Shown one piece after another: positions 1 to 9,700 of a DNA stretch of 64,000 nt. Source of the stretch: Herbidospora galbida (GTDB lineage: Bacteria; Actinomycetota; Actinomycetes; Streptosporangiales; Streptosporangiaceae); assembly GCF_005233835.1 (NCBI RefSeq), contig NZ_SZQA01000001.1, forward strand, positions 310,001-374,000. The letters run 5' to 3'. Numbering within the stretch: position 1 is the stretch's first letter; every line of letters starts with the position of its first letter. Both the position numbers and the translations under genes were made by a program. Below the pieces are notes generated by a model. That model was not told the DNA's origin, did not search any database, and saw only the letters and a program-made list of their open reading frames with translations.

Positions 1-33
1 CGGCGTGAGGGTTCGACGGTCTTCGACTCCCCA

Positions 34-1989
34 GTGGCGCATTCCACCATGAGCATCCGCATTGCGCCCCTGCAACTCGGGGAGCGCTTCGAGACCGATC
101 AGATCTTTCAACTGTGTAAGTCCCACAGCCAGGCGGATACCGGCGAGGTGGTGAAACTGCAGTCGCTTCTGCCGCCGCGGATCGACGGGCCGATGTGCAA
201 GACCGCGCAGAAGCTGACACTGAGCAGGCTCAAGCCGGCGGCGACGGTCATCTTGATGGCCAACGGCACCGAGATCGGCCGCTGGCAAGCAGGCGCTGCC
301 AGCATGCCCGTGGACATCGCCCTCCCCGCCGGCGCGACGCTCACCGCGCGGCAAGAACTCTGCGGCATCGTCAGCCCGGTGTCACGTGGTCGTCGGGTGA
401 CTTTCGCGGGTGGACGCTGGTTCCGGGTAGAGGACGAAAAGGGCAAGGATCTGCTCGCCAAGTCCTTCGCCATTCACGTCGCGCTGACCAATACCGGCAA
501 GATCGTGATCTTCAGTGGTGACAAGCACAGCAAGCCCACTGACCTCCAAGACGTCAACCAATGCGAGCTGTTCGACTGTGCGTCCCTGACCCTGAAGAAG
601 ATCGACGCCCCCACATCAGATGTCTTCTGCTCGGGACACGCCTTCCTGTCCGATGGACGTCTGCTCGTCGCCGGTGGTACGGAGAGCTGGCCGACGGACA
701 GCCCCGACCCGCACGGCGGTCATTTCGGCGGTCTGAAGGACGCGTGGATGTTCAACCCGCGGCCGGGCGAGGGGAAGCCGCACTGGAGCCGGGAGCAACC
801 CATGAAGGGCGGCCGGTGGTATCCGACGCTGCTCACCCTGCACAACGGAATCGTTCTCGCGCTGTCCGGGCATCCGGATGACGCCGACGCAGTCCGCCAC
901 CAGAACAACACGATGGAGGTATGGGCAGGCGACGGCTGGACGCAACTGGGTGACACAGACGCCATCGACATCCGGCGTGAGCCGCCCGCCGCCGTCCCGC
1001 CGCTCGCCGGCTATCTCTACCCGCGCATCTTCAGCGGCCCCCGCGGAGAGGTGTTCAGTGCGACTCCCATCGCCGCCGAACTGTCAGATCCACCCCAATT
1101 GCCGCGTGCGAGCGCGAGCTGGGCAGGCCCCGCCGCAGGCGTCAACTGGACGCGCAACTCCCGGCCCCCCGCGGGCATCCCCAGATGGGACGCCTACGAG
1201 GGCTTCAACATGCCCGCCACGCTACTGCCGCTGCTGGAGGAGGAGGGGTTTCGGTTCCAGGTGCTGCTGGCGGGCGGTGCAGGTCGGACCTCCGGCTGGA
1301 CCATCGATCTCGGCACGCCGGCCGCGCCCGTCTCCGCCCCGCAGTGGACAGTACTGGGCCCGCGTGGCCAGTCGAACGCGCGGGCGCGCTTCAACAGCAA
1401 CCTGGTGCTGCTGCCCAGCGGCGAGGTGCTCCTCTGCAACGGGGTGGAGGACGGCGCGGACGACGACACGGCTGTTCTTGAGCCGGAGATCCTCAAAAAC
1501 GTCGGCGCCGGCTGGGAATGGGACCAGAACGCCTTCCCGAGAGCGGGCGTCCCGCGCAACTACCACTCGACCGCGCTTCTGATGCCCGACGGCCGGGTGT
1601 TCACCGGTGGCGGCAACATCGACGCCAAGCCCGGCGGCCAGGAAGTGCGCCGTCTGAACCTGGAGATCTACGAACCCTGGTACGTCTGCCGGAACCGGCC
1701 ACGCCTCCTCAATGTGCCTGACAGGGTGTCCAACGGCCAGACGCTCAACGTCGATGTACGCGGTGTGGAACCGATCGACCGCCTCGCGCTCGTTCGGTGC
1801 GGCAGTGCGACCCACGCCTTCAATTCTGACCAGCGTTACATCGGCCTGATCGCTCATGAGGTGGAACCCGGCCGCTACTCCGTCAAGATTCCGTCCACCG
1901 TCGTCGCCGTCCCCGGCTATTACCTGTTGTACGCGTGTACGCAGGACAGGGTGCCGTCCAAAGGGGTGTTCATCCGCATCGGCCGGTGA
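34..1989 (+). CDS. Copper-radical oxidase, galactose/glyoxal oxidase family (possibly 5'-partial)
   Basis: Seven-bladed kelch-type oxidase with a C-terminal immunoglobulin-like (DUF1929) domain. The family oxidises alcohols or aldehydes to aldehydes or acids with release of H2O2, using one copper and a Cys-Tyr cross-link. Numbering from the GTG at 34, all key residues can be placed: Cys199 (FCSGH) and Tyr263 (RWYPT) for the cross-link, axial Tyr510 and ligand His511 (NYHST), and ligand His594 (THAFN). Blade motifs such as DGRLLVAGG and DGRVFTGGG recur. No signal peptide is visible. The frame is open to the window edge, so the true start may lie upstream; an internal ATG is at 49. Family assignment is firm; the substrate cannot be read from the sequence. 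The next gene on the same strand starts 192 bases downstream. Confidence 0.85.
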   Translation: MAHSTMSIRIAPLQLGERFETDQIFQLCKSHSQADTGEVVKLQSLLPPRIDGPMCKTAQKLTLSRLKPAATVILMANGTEIGRWQAGAASMPVDIALPAGATLTARQELCGIVSPVSRGRRVTFAGGRWFRVEDEKGKDLLAKSFAIHVALTNTGKIVIFSGDKHSKPTDLQDVNQCELFDCASLTLKKIDAPTSDVFCSGHAFLSDGRLLVAGGTESWPTDSPDPHGGHFGGLKDAWMFNPRPGEGKPHWSREQPMKGGRWYPTLLTLHNGIVLALSGHPDDADAVRHQNNTMEVWAGDGWTQLGDTDAIDIRREPPAAVPPLAGYLYPRIFSGPRGEVFSATPIAAELSDPPQLPRASASWAGPAAGVNWTRNSRPPAGIPRWDAYEGFNMPATLLPLLEEEGFRFQVLLAGGAGRTSGWTIDLGTPAAPVSAPQWTVLGPRGQSNARARFNSNLVLLPSGEVLLCNGVEDGADDDTAVLEPEILKNVGAGWEWDQNAFPRAGVPRNYHSTALLMPDGRVFTGGGNIDAKPGGQEVRRLNLEIYEPWYVCRNRPRLLNVPDRVSNGQTLNVDVRGVEPIDRLALVRCGSATHAFNSDQRYIGLIAHEVEPGRYSVKIPSTVVAVPGYYLLYACTQDRVPSKGVFIRIGR

Positions 1990-2169
1990 CGACTACGCGC
2001 CTCCAAGACGCACATGGCGGACCTGAGTCAATATCTGTGCGGAGCCGTCACCGGCGCCGGTCATGCTGGCGTGCATTTCCGCCGGAATTCGGTTGGCAAT
2101 GTCGCGGACGGCCACAGATTTGTGATCTTCCAAGGGTGTGGGGGCGCCCTTAGCGTGGGGCGAGCCGCG

Positions 2170-2176
2170 AAAGGAG
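2170..2176 (+). promoter_or_regulatory. Ribosome binding site of the ADF-H gene
   Basis: AAAGGAG five bases before the ATG at 2182. It decides the start against an in-frame ATG at 2014, whose extra 56 residues look non-coding and unlike the ADF-H fold. Confidence 0.7.
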
Positions 2177-2181
2177 ATGGC

Positions 2182-3210
2182 ATGTCCCAGAACCTTGATC
2201 TCGCCGCCGAAGTGATGTCCGCGTACTCCGACATGGTCGACGACCGAAGCGTCGACTATGTGATCTACAAGATCGACGACGACGGTTCGACGATCGTCCC
2301 GGAAAAGAGCGGTGACGGCTACGACGATTTCCTCGCGAGCCTGCCGGCCGACGAATGCCGGTGGGGCCTGTGTGAAATGGACCTCGGCTCCTACGGCGCC
2401 CTGTGCAGTTTCGAGCCCGTCTTCTTCACCTGGCTGCCCCCCGCCGCACCCGAAGCGCAGAGAGCGCTGTACGAACGGTCCAGTGGCCTGCTCTCGCAAG
2501 AATTCGACGTCGTGGTCGTCTCCACCACGGTCTCCGGGCCCGCCGAGGCGTCCCATGAGGCGCTGGTGAACCGGCTGGCGGCGGCAGGTCACCCGCGCCA
2601 CCTGGAGCTGCCGGATCACGACATCTCCATCGGCCGGTTCGCCGGGAAGGCGCAGGAGCTGCTCTTCGAGCTCCGGAGCAACGACGAAAACGAGAGGGAT
2701 ACCTACGGGCACGTCATTTTCAAGCTCAATCGTCTTTTCATGCACGATGTGGCACAGACCGGCGATCTCGCGGTGGCCCACGACGAGTTCCTCGCGGGAC
2801 TTCCGGCCGACGAATGCCGCTGGGTCCTTTACACCCTGGACATCAGTTCGCTGACCTCGGAGCACGAACCCACCTACACCTTCTTCTTCACGTGGATTCC
2901 CCGGGTCGCTCCAGAGCGCAACCGGAACCTCTTCTACCTCGGAGGCGACGGCACCGCCATGGGGGCCTACGAGACGCGGTTCACCCCGACGGGAATGCTG
3001 GCGGACAAGGTCGAGGAGATCGCCGAGTGTTTCATGGGTGACGTCTCCGGCCTTTCCGAGGTGTCCTACGAGAGGCTGTGGGAAATGGCCCGCCGCCGCT
3101 TCAAGCGCGCCGAGGCGGAGAAACAGGAAGACGAAGAAGCCGACCGGCGGCTGCGGCAGGAGGACGCGATCATCCAGGGTGAGGTGGCGGAAGGGGGGCT
3201 CTACCGCTGA
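2182..3210 (+). CDS. Tandem ADF-H (actin-depolymerising factor/cofilin-like) protein
   Basis: The 342-residue protein starts at an ATG behind AAAGGAG (2170-2176); an upstream in-frame ATG at 2014 lacks a ribosome binding site. Two ADF-H domains are seen. Domain 1 is about residues 8-132, with YVIYKIDDDG, then YDDFLASLPADECRW (47-61), then FFTWLPPAAP and a long helix with ALYERSS. Domain 2 is about 155-306, repeating HVIFKLN, DEFLAGLPADECRWVLY (201-217) and FFFTWIPRVAP. The order and wording match plant ADF and twinfilin. A charged, probably helical tail (307-342) follows. In eukaryotes the fold binds and severs actin. The basic pair on the actin-binding helix is only partly kept (Arg94 in domain 1). 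There is no signal peptide, transmembrane segment or actin-like neighbour. Homology is well supported; function in a bacterium is unknown. Confidence 0.8.
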   Translation: MSQNLDLAAEVMSAYSDMVDDRSVDYVIYKIDDDGSTIVPEKSGDGYDDFLASLPADECRWGLCEMDLGSYGALCSFEPVFFTWLPPAAPEAQRALYERSSGLLSQEFDVVVVSTTVSGPAEASHEALVNRLAAAGHPRHLELPDHDISIGRFAGKAQELLFELRSNDENERDTYGHVIFKLNRLFMHDVAQTGDLAVAHDEFLAGLPADECRWVLYTLDISSLTSEHEPTYTFFFTWIPRVAPERNRNLFYLGGDGTAMGAYETRFTPTGMLADKVEEIAECFMGDVSGLSEVSYERLWEMARRRFKRAEAEKQEDEEADRRLRQEDAIIQGEVAEGGLYR

Positions 3211-3365
3211 AGGTCCGCTCGAACGCGTCGAGGCCGTCCTCCTCGACGTCGGTGACGGCACATGACCAGGGTCGCCGAAGTCGTGACGTCACCATGACCG
3301 GCGGCACTTATCCGGAAAAGTCACCGCTCCTACCGTCGGAATCCCTTCGGTCAAGGAGTTCTCGC

Positions 3366-3941
3366 ATGCCCTCTCCCCTGCTTCGGTTCGGCGCCCTCTG
3401 CGGCGTCGTCATGGGCCTGTCGGTCGGCGTCCCCGGCGCCGTCGAGGCGTTCACCGGCGAGACGACGGTCACCAGTCTCGTCATCGGTCTCGGGGTCGCC
3501 TTCGGGCCGCCCGCGCTCACGGCCTTCCACCTGCGGCAGAGCGAGGTCTCCGGGCGGTTCGGCGAGGTCGCGTACGCCGTCAACATGATCGGGCTCAGCC
3601 TCTTCGCCGGCATCGCCTTCGCGCTCAACCTGGTCGTCTTCTTCCTCGACGACGCGGTGACGCGGGAGTTGCTCCTGGGGCCGACGAAGATCGTCCTGCT
3701 GGGCGGGACGGCGGTGTTCGTGGTCGGCACGGTCCTGTTCTCGGTGGCGATGCTGCGGGCGGGCGTCTTCCCGCGGGTGCCCGCCGCCGGGTACGGCGTC
3801 ACGCTGACGGCGCTCGCGCTCGGCGCGTCGTTGCCGGACGGCGCGCTGACGAGCCTGCTGCACGTCCTGGTCGGCGCGACGCTCATCTGGTTGTCGCTGT
3901 CGGTGCGGAGATCAGTGCGGCCGTATGCGGACCGACCGTAG
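3366..3941 (+). CDS. Small integral membrane protein, unknown function
   Basis: The 191-residue protein starts at an ATG eight bases after AAGGAG (3352-3357); longer starts in the same frame lack a ribosome binding site. It has about six hydrophobic segments: residues near 5-25, 35-53, 65-92, 103-127, 138-152 and 158-176. Loops are short and the C-terminus is Arg-rich. No conserved motif is recognisable. Its end overlaps or closely precedes the sensor kinase gene, so it may be co-transcribed with the two-component pair and could be the membrane system that the pair senses or controls; that is inference from position only. Confidence 0.7.
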   Translation: MPSPLLRFGALCGVVMGLSVGVPGAVEAFTGETTVTSLVIGLGVAFGPPALTAFHLRQSEVSGRFGEVAYAVNMIGLSLFAGIAFALNLVVFFLDDAVTRELLLGPTKIVLLGGTAVFVVGTVLFSVAMLRAGVFPRVPAAGYGVTLTALALGASLPDGALTSLLHVLVGATLIWLSLSVRRSVRPYADRP

Positions 3942-5040
3942 TCTTTCGGGCATGGCCCTGTCTCGTCCGGTGCCGTGGGTGTCGCCGGTGCTCTACGGCG
4001 CGGTCCTCATCGCGGGTCTGTACGCCTGGCTGGCCGGGCTGGGCGACACCCGGCCGGTCCCGTTCGTGGCGGGGCTGGCGGCGCTGGCCGTCCTCGACCG
4101 GTTCGAGCGGCGGATCGATCCGGTGCTGCTGCTGGCCCTGCGGGTGGGGTTGTTCACGCTGGTCGCGTCGGCCGACGGAGCCGGGCTGTCGCGGGTGTTG
4201 TTCGTGCTGGTGCCGTTCACTGCGTACTTCGCGTTCGGGCGGACGGTCTCCGTGGCGCTCGCCGTGGGGTGCGTCGTGGTCTTCGCGGCGGCCGGCACGA
4301 TCCACGACCCGCACTGGCTCGCCGACGCCGGGCAGGTATCCGACCTGCTGATGTTCTGCGTGGGGCTGGTCCTCGCGGTGACCATGGCGGCGGTGGCGGC
4401 CGAGGAGCGCAGGGCACGGATGGAACTGGCCGCCTCGGCGGCGGCGGTCGCCGAACTGTCGGCCACGGCCGAGCGCAACCGGGTGGCCAGGGACATCCAC
4501 GACGATCTCGGGCACCACCTGACCGCGATCGTGGTGCTGCTGGAGAAGGCCACCGCGTTCCGTGACCTCGACGCCGGGGCGGCCGACCGGGCGGTCGCGG
4601 ACGCGCACGGCTCCGCGCGGCGGGCGCTGGAGGACGTGCGGCGCTCGGTACGCACCCTGCGCGAGTCCTTCAGCCTCGAAGAGGCCCTGTCCGCCCTGGT
4701 CGAAGGCCAGCCGGATGTGGTCCTGGAGTTCTCCGGCGAGGAGGGCGGCCATGATCCGGCGGCGTTGCGGGCCCTCTACCGGGCGGCACAGGAGGGCATC
4801 ACGAACGCCCGGCGGCACGCCCGCGCCACGCGCGTGTCGGTCGCCGCGTCGCTCGACCCGCGGGGCGCGGAGCTGGTGGTCAGTGACGACGGGCGGGGCT
4901 TCGCGCCCGAGAGCGAGGGGTACGGCCTGCTCGGCATGCGCGAACGGGTCGAGCTCGCCGGTGGCCGGGTCGACATCGGCAGCCCGCCCGGCGGGGGCAC
5001 CCGGCTGACCGTCACCATCCCCCGGAGGGCCGCGCCGTGA
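3925..5040 (+). CDS. NarL-family sensor histidine kinase
   Basis: Membrane sensor kinase of the HisKA_3 class. The N-terminal half has five to six transmembrane segments (about residues 18-155) with almost no extracellular domain, so it probably senses within the membrane. A short coiled stretch (158-185) leads to the dimerisation/phosphoacceptor motif ARDIHDDLGHH with His192. A HATPase domain follows, with the N box QEGITNARRHA and glycine boxes DDGRGF and GYGLLGMRERV. It phosphorylates the adjacent regulator, whose GTG start overlaps this stop in GTGA. The start is uncertain: ATG 3925 overlaps the upstream gene by 17 bases, ATG 3952 does not, and neither has a clear ribosome binding site. 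Confidence 0.9.
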   Translation: MRTDRSLSGMALSRPVPWVSPVLYGAVLIAGLYAWLAGLGDTRPVPFVAGLAALAVLDRFERRIDPVLLLALRVGLFTLVASADGAGLSRVLFVLVPFTAYFAFGRTVSVALAVGCVVVFAAAGTIHDPHWLADAGQVSDLLMFCVGLVLAVTMAAVAAEERRARMELAASAAAVAELSATAERNRVARDIHDDLGHHLTAIVVLLEKATAFRDLDAGAADRAVADAHGSARRALEDVRRSVRTLRESFSLEEALSALVEGQPDVVLEFSGEEGGHDPAALRALYRAAQEGITNARRHARATRVSVAASLDPRGAELVVSDDGRGFAPESEGYGLLGMRERVELAGGRVDIGSPPGGGTRLTVTIPRRAAP

Positions 5041-5678
5041 GCGACGAGCCGGTGCGGGTGCTGGTCGTCGACGACCAGGGGCTGATCAGGGAGGCCATCG
5101 CCTCGCTGCTCGGCGTGCAACCCGGCATCACCGTGGTCGGCACGGCGGCCGACGGCCACGAGGCGGTCGAGCAGGCGGTCGCCCTGCGGCCCGACATCGT
5201 GCTGATGGACGTGCGGATGCCGCGCATGGACGGGGTGCGCGCGGTCGCCGCGCTCCGCGAGAGCGCACCCGAGATCCGGGTGGTCATGCTGACGACGTTC
5301 GACGACGAGGAGTACGTCCTCCAGGCCCTCCGCGCAGGCGCCACCGGCTACCTGCTGAAAGACCTCCCGGCACGGGAACTGGCGGCGGCCGTGCGGCTCG
5401 CGCGCGCCGGGGTCACCCAGCTCGACCCGGCGGTCACCGCCCGCCTGGTGGCGACCGGCGGCGCCCGTGCCCCGGAGGCGCCGGTGCCGCTGACGGCGCG
5501 GGAGCTCGACGTGCTGCGGCTGGTGGCCGGCGGGGCGTCGAACCGGGAGATCGCCGACCGGCTCTACCTCAGCGAGGGCACGGTGAAGAATCACATCTCG
5601 CGCATCCTCCAGCGCCTCGGCCTGCGCGACCGCACCCAGGCGGCGGTCTACGCCCGCGACCACGGTCTGCTTCCCTAG
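5037..5678 (+). CDS. NarL/LuxR-family response regulator
   Basis: Partner of the preceding kinase. The receiver domain (about 5-120) has acidic residues at VVDD, phosphoacceptor Asp58 in VLMDVRMP, and the switch Lys in GYLLKD. A linker leads to a LuxR-type HTH (about 148-208) with LTARELDVLRLVAGGASNRE and GTVKNHISRIL. It starts at GTG 5037 overlapping the kinase stop, which implies translational coupling. Its stop shares the CTAG tetranucleotide at 5675-5678 with the stop of the convergent regulator gene. Targets are unknown; the adjacent membrane protein gene is the simplest candidate. Confidence 0.95.
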   Translation: MSDEPVRVLVVDDQGLIREAIASLLGVQPGITVVGTAADGHEAVEQAVALRPDIVLMDVRMPRMDGVRAVAALRESAPEIRVVMLTTFDDEEYVLQALRAGATGYLLKDLPARELAAAVRLARAGVTQLDPAVTARLVATGGARAPEAPVPLTARELDVLRLVAGGASNREIADRLYLSEGTVKNHISRILQRLGLRDRTQAAVYARDHGLLP

Positions 5679-6685
5679 ACCAGGCCCCGCCGGCGGGCCT
5701 GGACGCCCGCCTGGAACCGGGTCTCGGCGTTGAGCTCGTCGAAGAGGTGGCGCAGCTTGCGGCGGAGGCTGCGCGGGCTGGTGCCGAACTGGCGGGCGAT
5801 GGCGTCGTCCTTGAGCCCGGCCGCCAGCAAGGCCAGCAGGCGGCGGTCCTCCAGGTCGAGATCCATGCGCTCCCCGTCCTCCTCCGGCGCGGGGTCGCCG
5901 ACCGGCCCGGGCGTGGAGTCGGGCGGGGTGGCCTGCGGGTACATCGGCACCGCTTCGCGCCACATGCGCTCGAACAGCTCGACCAGGGCGACCACCATGG
6001 TGGATCCCCTGATCAGCACACTGCGGCTCAACGGCTGGTGCAGGTGGAGGTGCAGCGGCATGATCGCCACCCGCTGATCGGCGAGCACCATCTTGAACGG
6101 CAGGCCGGGCAGCACCCGCGCCTGCTCGCCCACCTTGAGCATGGTGTCCAGCTGGTCGAGCGCGCCCTCGTGCTGGAAGGCCTCCGGCGCGTAGATGGTG
6201 CGGTAGCGGACGCCGTCGCGCAGGCGGTCGCTCTGGAGGGGGTTGCGGTAGTCCAGCACGTACGGCGGGCGGTCGAAGGTGAGCACCTCGTCCTTGGCCT
6301 CCTGCTGCACCTGGCGATACCACCGGGCGAGCACCTCCGGACCGGCCAGCACCTCGAAGTGGCCGATGTCGTCCGGATCCTGGCCGACGGCGCGGAAGGC
6401 GGTCTCCAGCTCGTCGGCCGTGTCGGTGACGCGGTCGAGTTCGCCCTGGAAACAACGGACGAGAGAACGGATCGCGGTCCCCGGGTTGGTCGCGGTCCAG
6501 CGGGGTGAGCGGCCCCACAGCCGGTTGACCAGGCCCTTGGACTGGAGTCTCGTCAGCGAGGACTGGATGCGGCCCGAGCTCTCGCCGCTCCTGGCGACGA
6601 GCTCCTGCAGCGTGATGCCGGGAGAGGCCAGCACCGCCCGGTAGATCCGTTCGTCGAACGCGCTGATGCCCAGCACTTCAAGCAT
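5675..6685 (-). CDS. TrmB-like winged-helix / LuxR-type HTH regulator
   Basis: The 336-residue protein is taken from the ATG at 6685, where homology begins (MLEVLGIS); a longer start at 6745 is open. The N-terminal TrmB/MarR-like winged helix (1-70) reads LGISAFDERIYRAVLASPGI, then a helix with SSLTRLQSKGLV. A central sensor-like region of about 190 residues follows. The C-terminal HTH (about 270-336) has LLALLAAGLKDDAIARQF and SPRSLRRKLRHLF. It is divergent from the subtilisin gene with 90 bases between starts, so control of that protease is a reasonable inference. It converges on the response regulator, sharing the last four bases. Confidence 0.8.
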   Translation of the reverse strand: MLEVLGISAFDERIYRAVLASPGITLQELVARSGESSGRIQSSLTRLQSKGLVNRLWGRSPRWTATNPGTAIRSLVRCFQGELDRVTDTADELETAFRAVGQDPDDIGHFEVLAGPEVLARWYRQVQQEAKDEVLTFDRPPYVLDYRNPLQSDRLRDGVRYRTIYAPEAFQHEGALDQLDTMLKVGEQARVLPGLPFKMVLADQRVAIMPLHLHLHQPLSRSVLIRGSTMVVALVELFERMWREAVPMYPQATPPDSTPGPVGDPAPEEDGERMDLDLEDRRLLALLAAGLKDDAIARQFGTSPRSLRRKLRHLFDELNAETRFQAGVQARRRGLV

Positions 6686-6738
6686 GGGGAGATCATGGCC
6701 ATTTCCGGCGGCTGCCGCAATAGGCCACACGAGCACCA

Positions 6739-6767
6739 TTGGCACCAGTGTTAACAGACAGTTAGAA
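6739..6767 (+). promoter_or_regulatory. Candidate promoter of the subtilisin gene (leaderless)
   Basis: TTGGCA (6739-6744), a 17-base spacer and TTAGAA (6762-6767) place transcription start at or next to the GTG at 6776, and no ribosome binding site precedes that GTG. A leaderless transcript is therefore likely. The -10 match is only moderate. Confidence 0.35.
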
Positions 6768-6775
6768 ATCTGGTC

Positions 6776-9700
6776 GTGCTACAGCGAACTCTCCTCACCG
6801 GCGTTCTGATATCAGCGCTGGTAGCGACCGCCGCCCCTGTTCAGGCGACTCCCGCCGCCCCCGAACCCGGGCGGGTACCCCCCAAGACGATCACCCTCAT
6901 CACCGGGGACACGGTCACCCTCCGCCCGCTCCCCGACAAGCAGACCCAGCTCGACGTCAAGCCGGGCCCCGGCCGGGAGAAGATCACCTTCGTGCACCGG
7001 CGCGGCCAGGACGGCCTCAGCGTCGTCCCCGTCGACGCGATGCCCCTGCTGGCCGAAGGCCGGCTCGACCCCCGGCTGTTCAACGTCACCCAGCTCGCCG
7101 CCTTCGGGTACGACGACGCCGCCAGCCCCGCGCTCCCGCTGATCGTCACCTACGGCGCCGACGTCTCCGCTCTGCGCGTCGCCGGCGGACGCCCGCTGAC
7201 CGCGATCGACGCGATGGCTCAGCGTGAGCCCCGCGCCGCGGCGGGCACCCTCTGGAAGTCGCTGACCGCCGAGGCCAGGGCCGCCGCCGCGCCCGAGAAG
7301 ATCTGGCTGGACGGCAAGGCCAAGCTCTCGCTGGACGTCAGCGTCCCGCACATCGGCGCGCCCCAGGCGTGGGCGGCCGGGCACACCGGCAAGGACGTCA
7401 GCGTGGCCGTGCTCGACAGCGGCTACGACCCCGACCACCCCGACCTCCAGGGCTTGGTCGTCAAGACCGCCAACTTCACCTCCGAGCCCGACGTCCGTGA
7501 CCTGAACGGGCACGGCACCCACGTCGCCTCGACCATCGCGGGCTCCGGCGCGGCCTCGGGCGGCACGCACAAGGGCGTCGCCCCGGGCGCGAAACTGATG
7601 ATCGGCAAGGTCTGCGAGCAGAGCGGCGACTGCCCCGACTCGGGCATCATCGAGGCCATGACGTGGGCGGCGGAGAACGGCGCCCGGGTCGCCAACCTCA
7701 GCCTCGGCAGCCCCGACGCGCCCGGCGACGACCCGCTGGAGCAGGCCGTCGACTCCCTGACGGAGAAGTACGGCACGCTGTTCGTCGCCGCCTCGGGCAA
7801 CTCCGGGCCGCAGACGCTCGGCTCGCCGAGCAGCGCCGACCGGGCGCTGTCGGTCGGCGCGTCCTACCGTGACGCCGACGTCGTGGCCGGCTTCAGCAGC
7901 ACCGGCCCCCGCGTCGACGACGGCGCGGTCAAGCCCGACCTGATCGCCCCCGGCGTGGGCATCGTGGCGGCCCTGGCCGGGAGCGACTCGTACACCTCGA
8001 TGGACGGCACCTCGATGGCCACGCCGCACGTGACGGGCGCGGCGGCGATCCTGGCCGGGCTGCACCCCGATTGGAAGGCCGACCGCATCAAGGCCGCCCT
8101 CATGGCCTCCACCGCCCCCGGCGAGGAACTGGGCGCCTACGTCCAGGGCTCGGGCCGGGTGGACGTCGCCCGCGCGGTGACCCAGCAGGTCACCTCCGAG
8201 CCCACGGCGCTGACCATGGGCGACTTCGAGCTGCCCGTCGCGCCCGCCAAGCGCACGCTCACCTACCGCAACGACGGAGACGCCGCCGTGCGGCTGAACC
8301 TGAGCGTCGTCGCCAAGGACGGACAAGGCGCGGCGGTGACGCCGTTCACGCTCAGCGCCACCACGGTGGACGTGCCCGCGCACGGCACCGCGCAGGTCGA
8401 GGTGACCTCGGAGGCGTCCGCGATCGGCCGCTACAGCGGCACCGTCATCGCCACCGGCGACGGGGTGTCGGTGCGTACCGGCATCGGCATGCGGGTCGAA
8501 CCGGAGAAGCGGCGGGTCAAGCTGACCTTCACCGGCTCGGACCGCAAGCCCGCCTCGGCCGCGTTCGCCGGTGTCATCGACCTGGACGCCAAGGAGCAGA
8601 CCAACTTCGACGTCTCCGGCGGCAGCCTGGACCTCAAGCTGCCGAAGGGCGGCCGCTACACGGTCGTCACGCTCATGCTCGACCACGACGGCACGCTCGT
8701 GATGGCCGCCGACCCCGAGTTCACCCTCACCGCCGACCGCGTCATCGCCGCCGACGCCCGCGCGGCCCGGCCGGTGGACGTGCGGACGCAGGAGCCGACG
8801 GCCCGGCTGGCCATGGGCATGCTCGGCATGCTCCAGCTCGTCGAGGGCAAACAGCCCTTCGGCGTGGACGTCGACCTGGCCCGCGACGCCGACCGCGTCG
8901 AGGGGATCAAGGCCATCCCCTCGGGGCGCATGGTGAGCAAGAAGTTCGCCTACTACCGGTGGACGCAGTGGGCCAAGCCGAACGGCGACGGCTACGACGC
9001 CAGCCCGTACTGGTACCACCTGATGAAGGCCGAGCCGGGCATCCCCGCCGACCCGGGATACCGGCCGCGCCGCCACGACCTCGCCGAGGTCACCTCGACG
9101 TACGCCACCCAGCAGGACGGCAAGCACGGCGAGCGCTTCGCCCTTCCCGTCCTGTACGGCAAGGAACTGGCGTGGATGCCCTACGGCTCGCTGTCCACGT
9201 TCCCGTTGCCGTTCCGCCGCACCGAGTACTTCACGCCGGGCGAGACCACCTGGTACCCATCGTTCATCCAGTACAAGGCCCTGGACGCCTGGGACAACAT
9301 CGACCAGTTCTTCTTCGGCCAGATGACGTCCTTCCGGGCGGGCCAGAAGACGTCCGACCGCTGGAACTCCGGCGTCTTCGCCGCCTCGCTGAACCCCGGC
9401 AACGATTCGTGGCGTGAGGACGGCTACCTCCAGTTCGCCACCGGCCAGTTCGAGGACGCCGTGCCGGGACGGTACTCCTTCGGCGAGTACCAGAACCCGC
9501 GGGCCACGCTCTACCGCGACGGCAAGGAGATCTTCACAGACCAGTACCTGCCCGGCACCGTCGAGGTGCCCGTGGACACGAAGGAGAGCCAGTACCGGAT
9601 CACCATGACGGCCGACCGGGCCGCGTCCATGACCCGGTTCTCCACCCGGGTCGACGCCGAGTGGAGGTTCCGCTCGAAGACCCCGGCGCCGGGCACCCGC

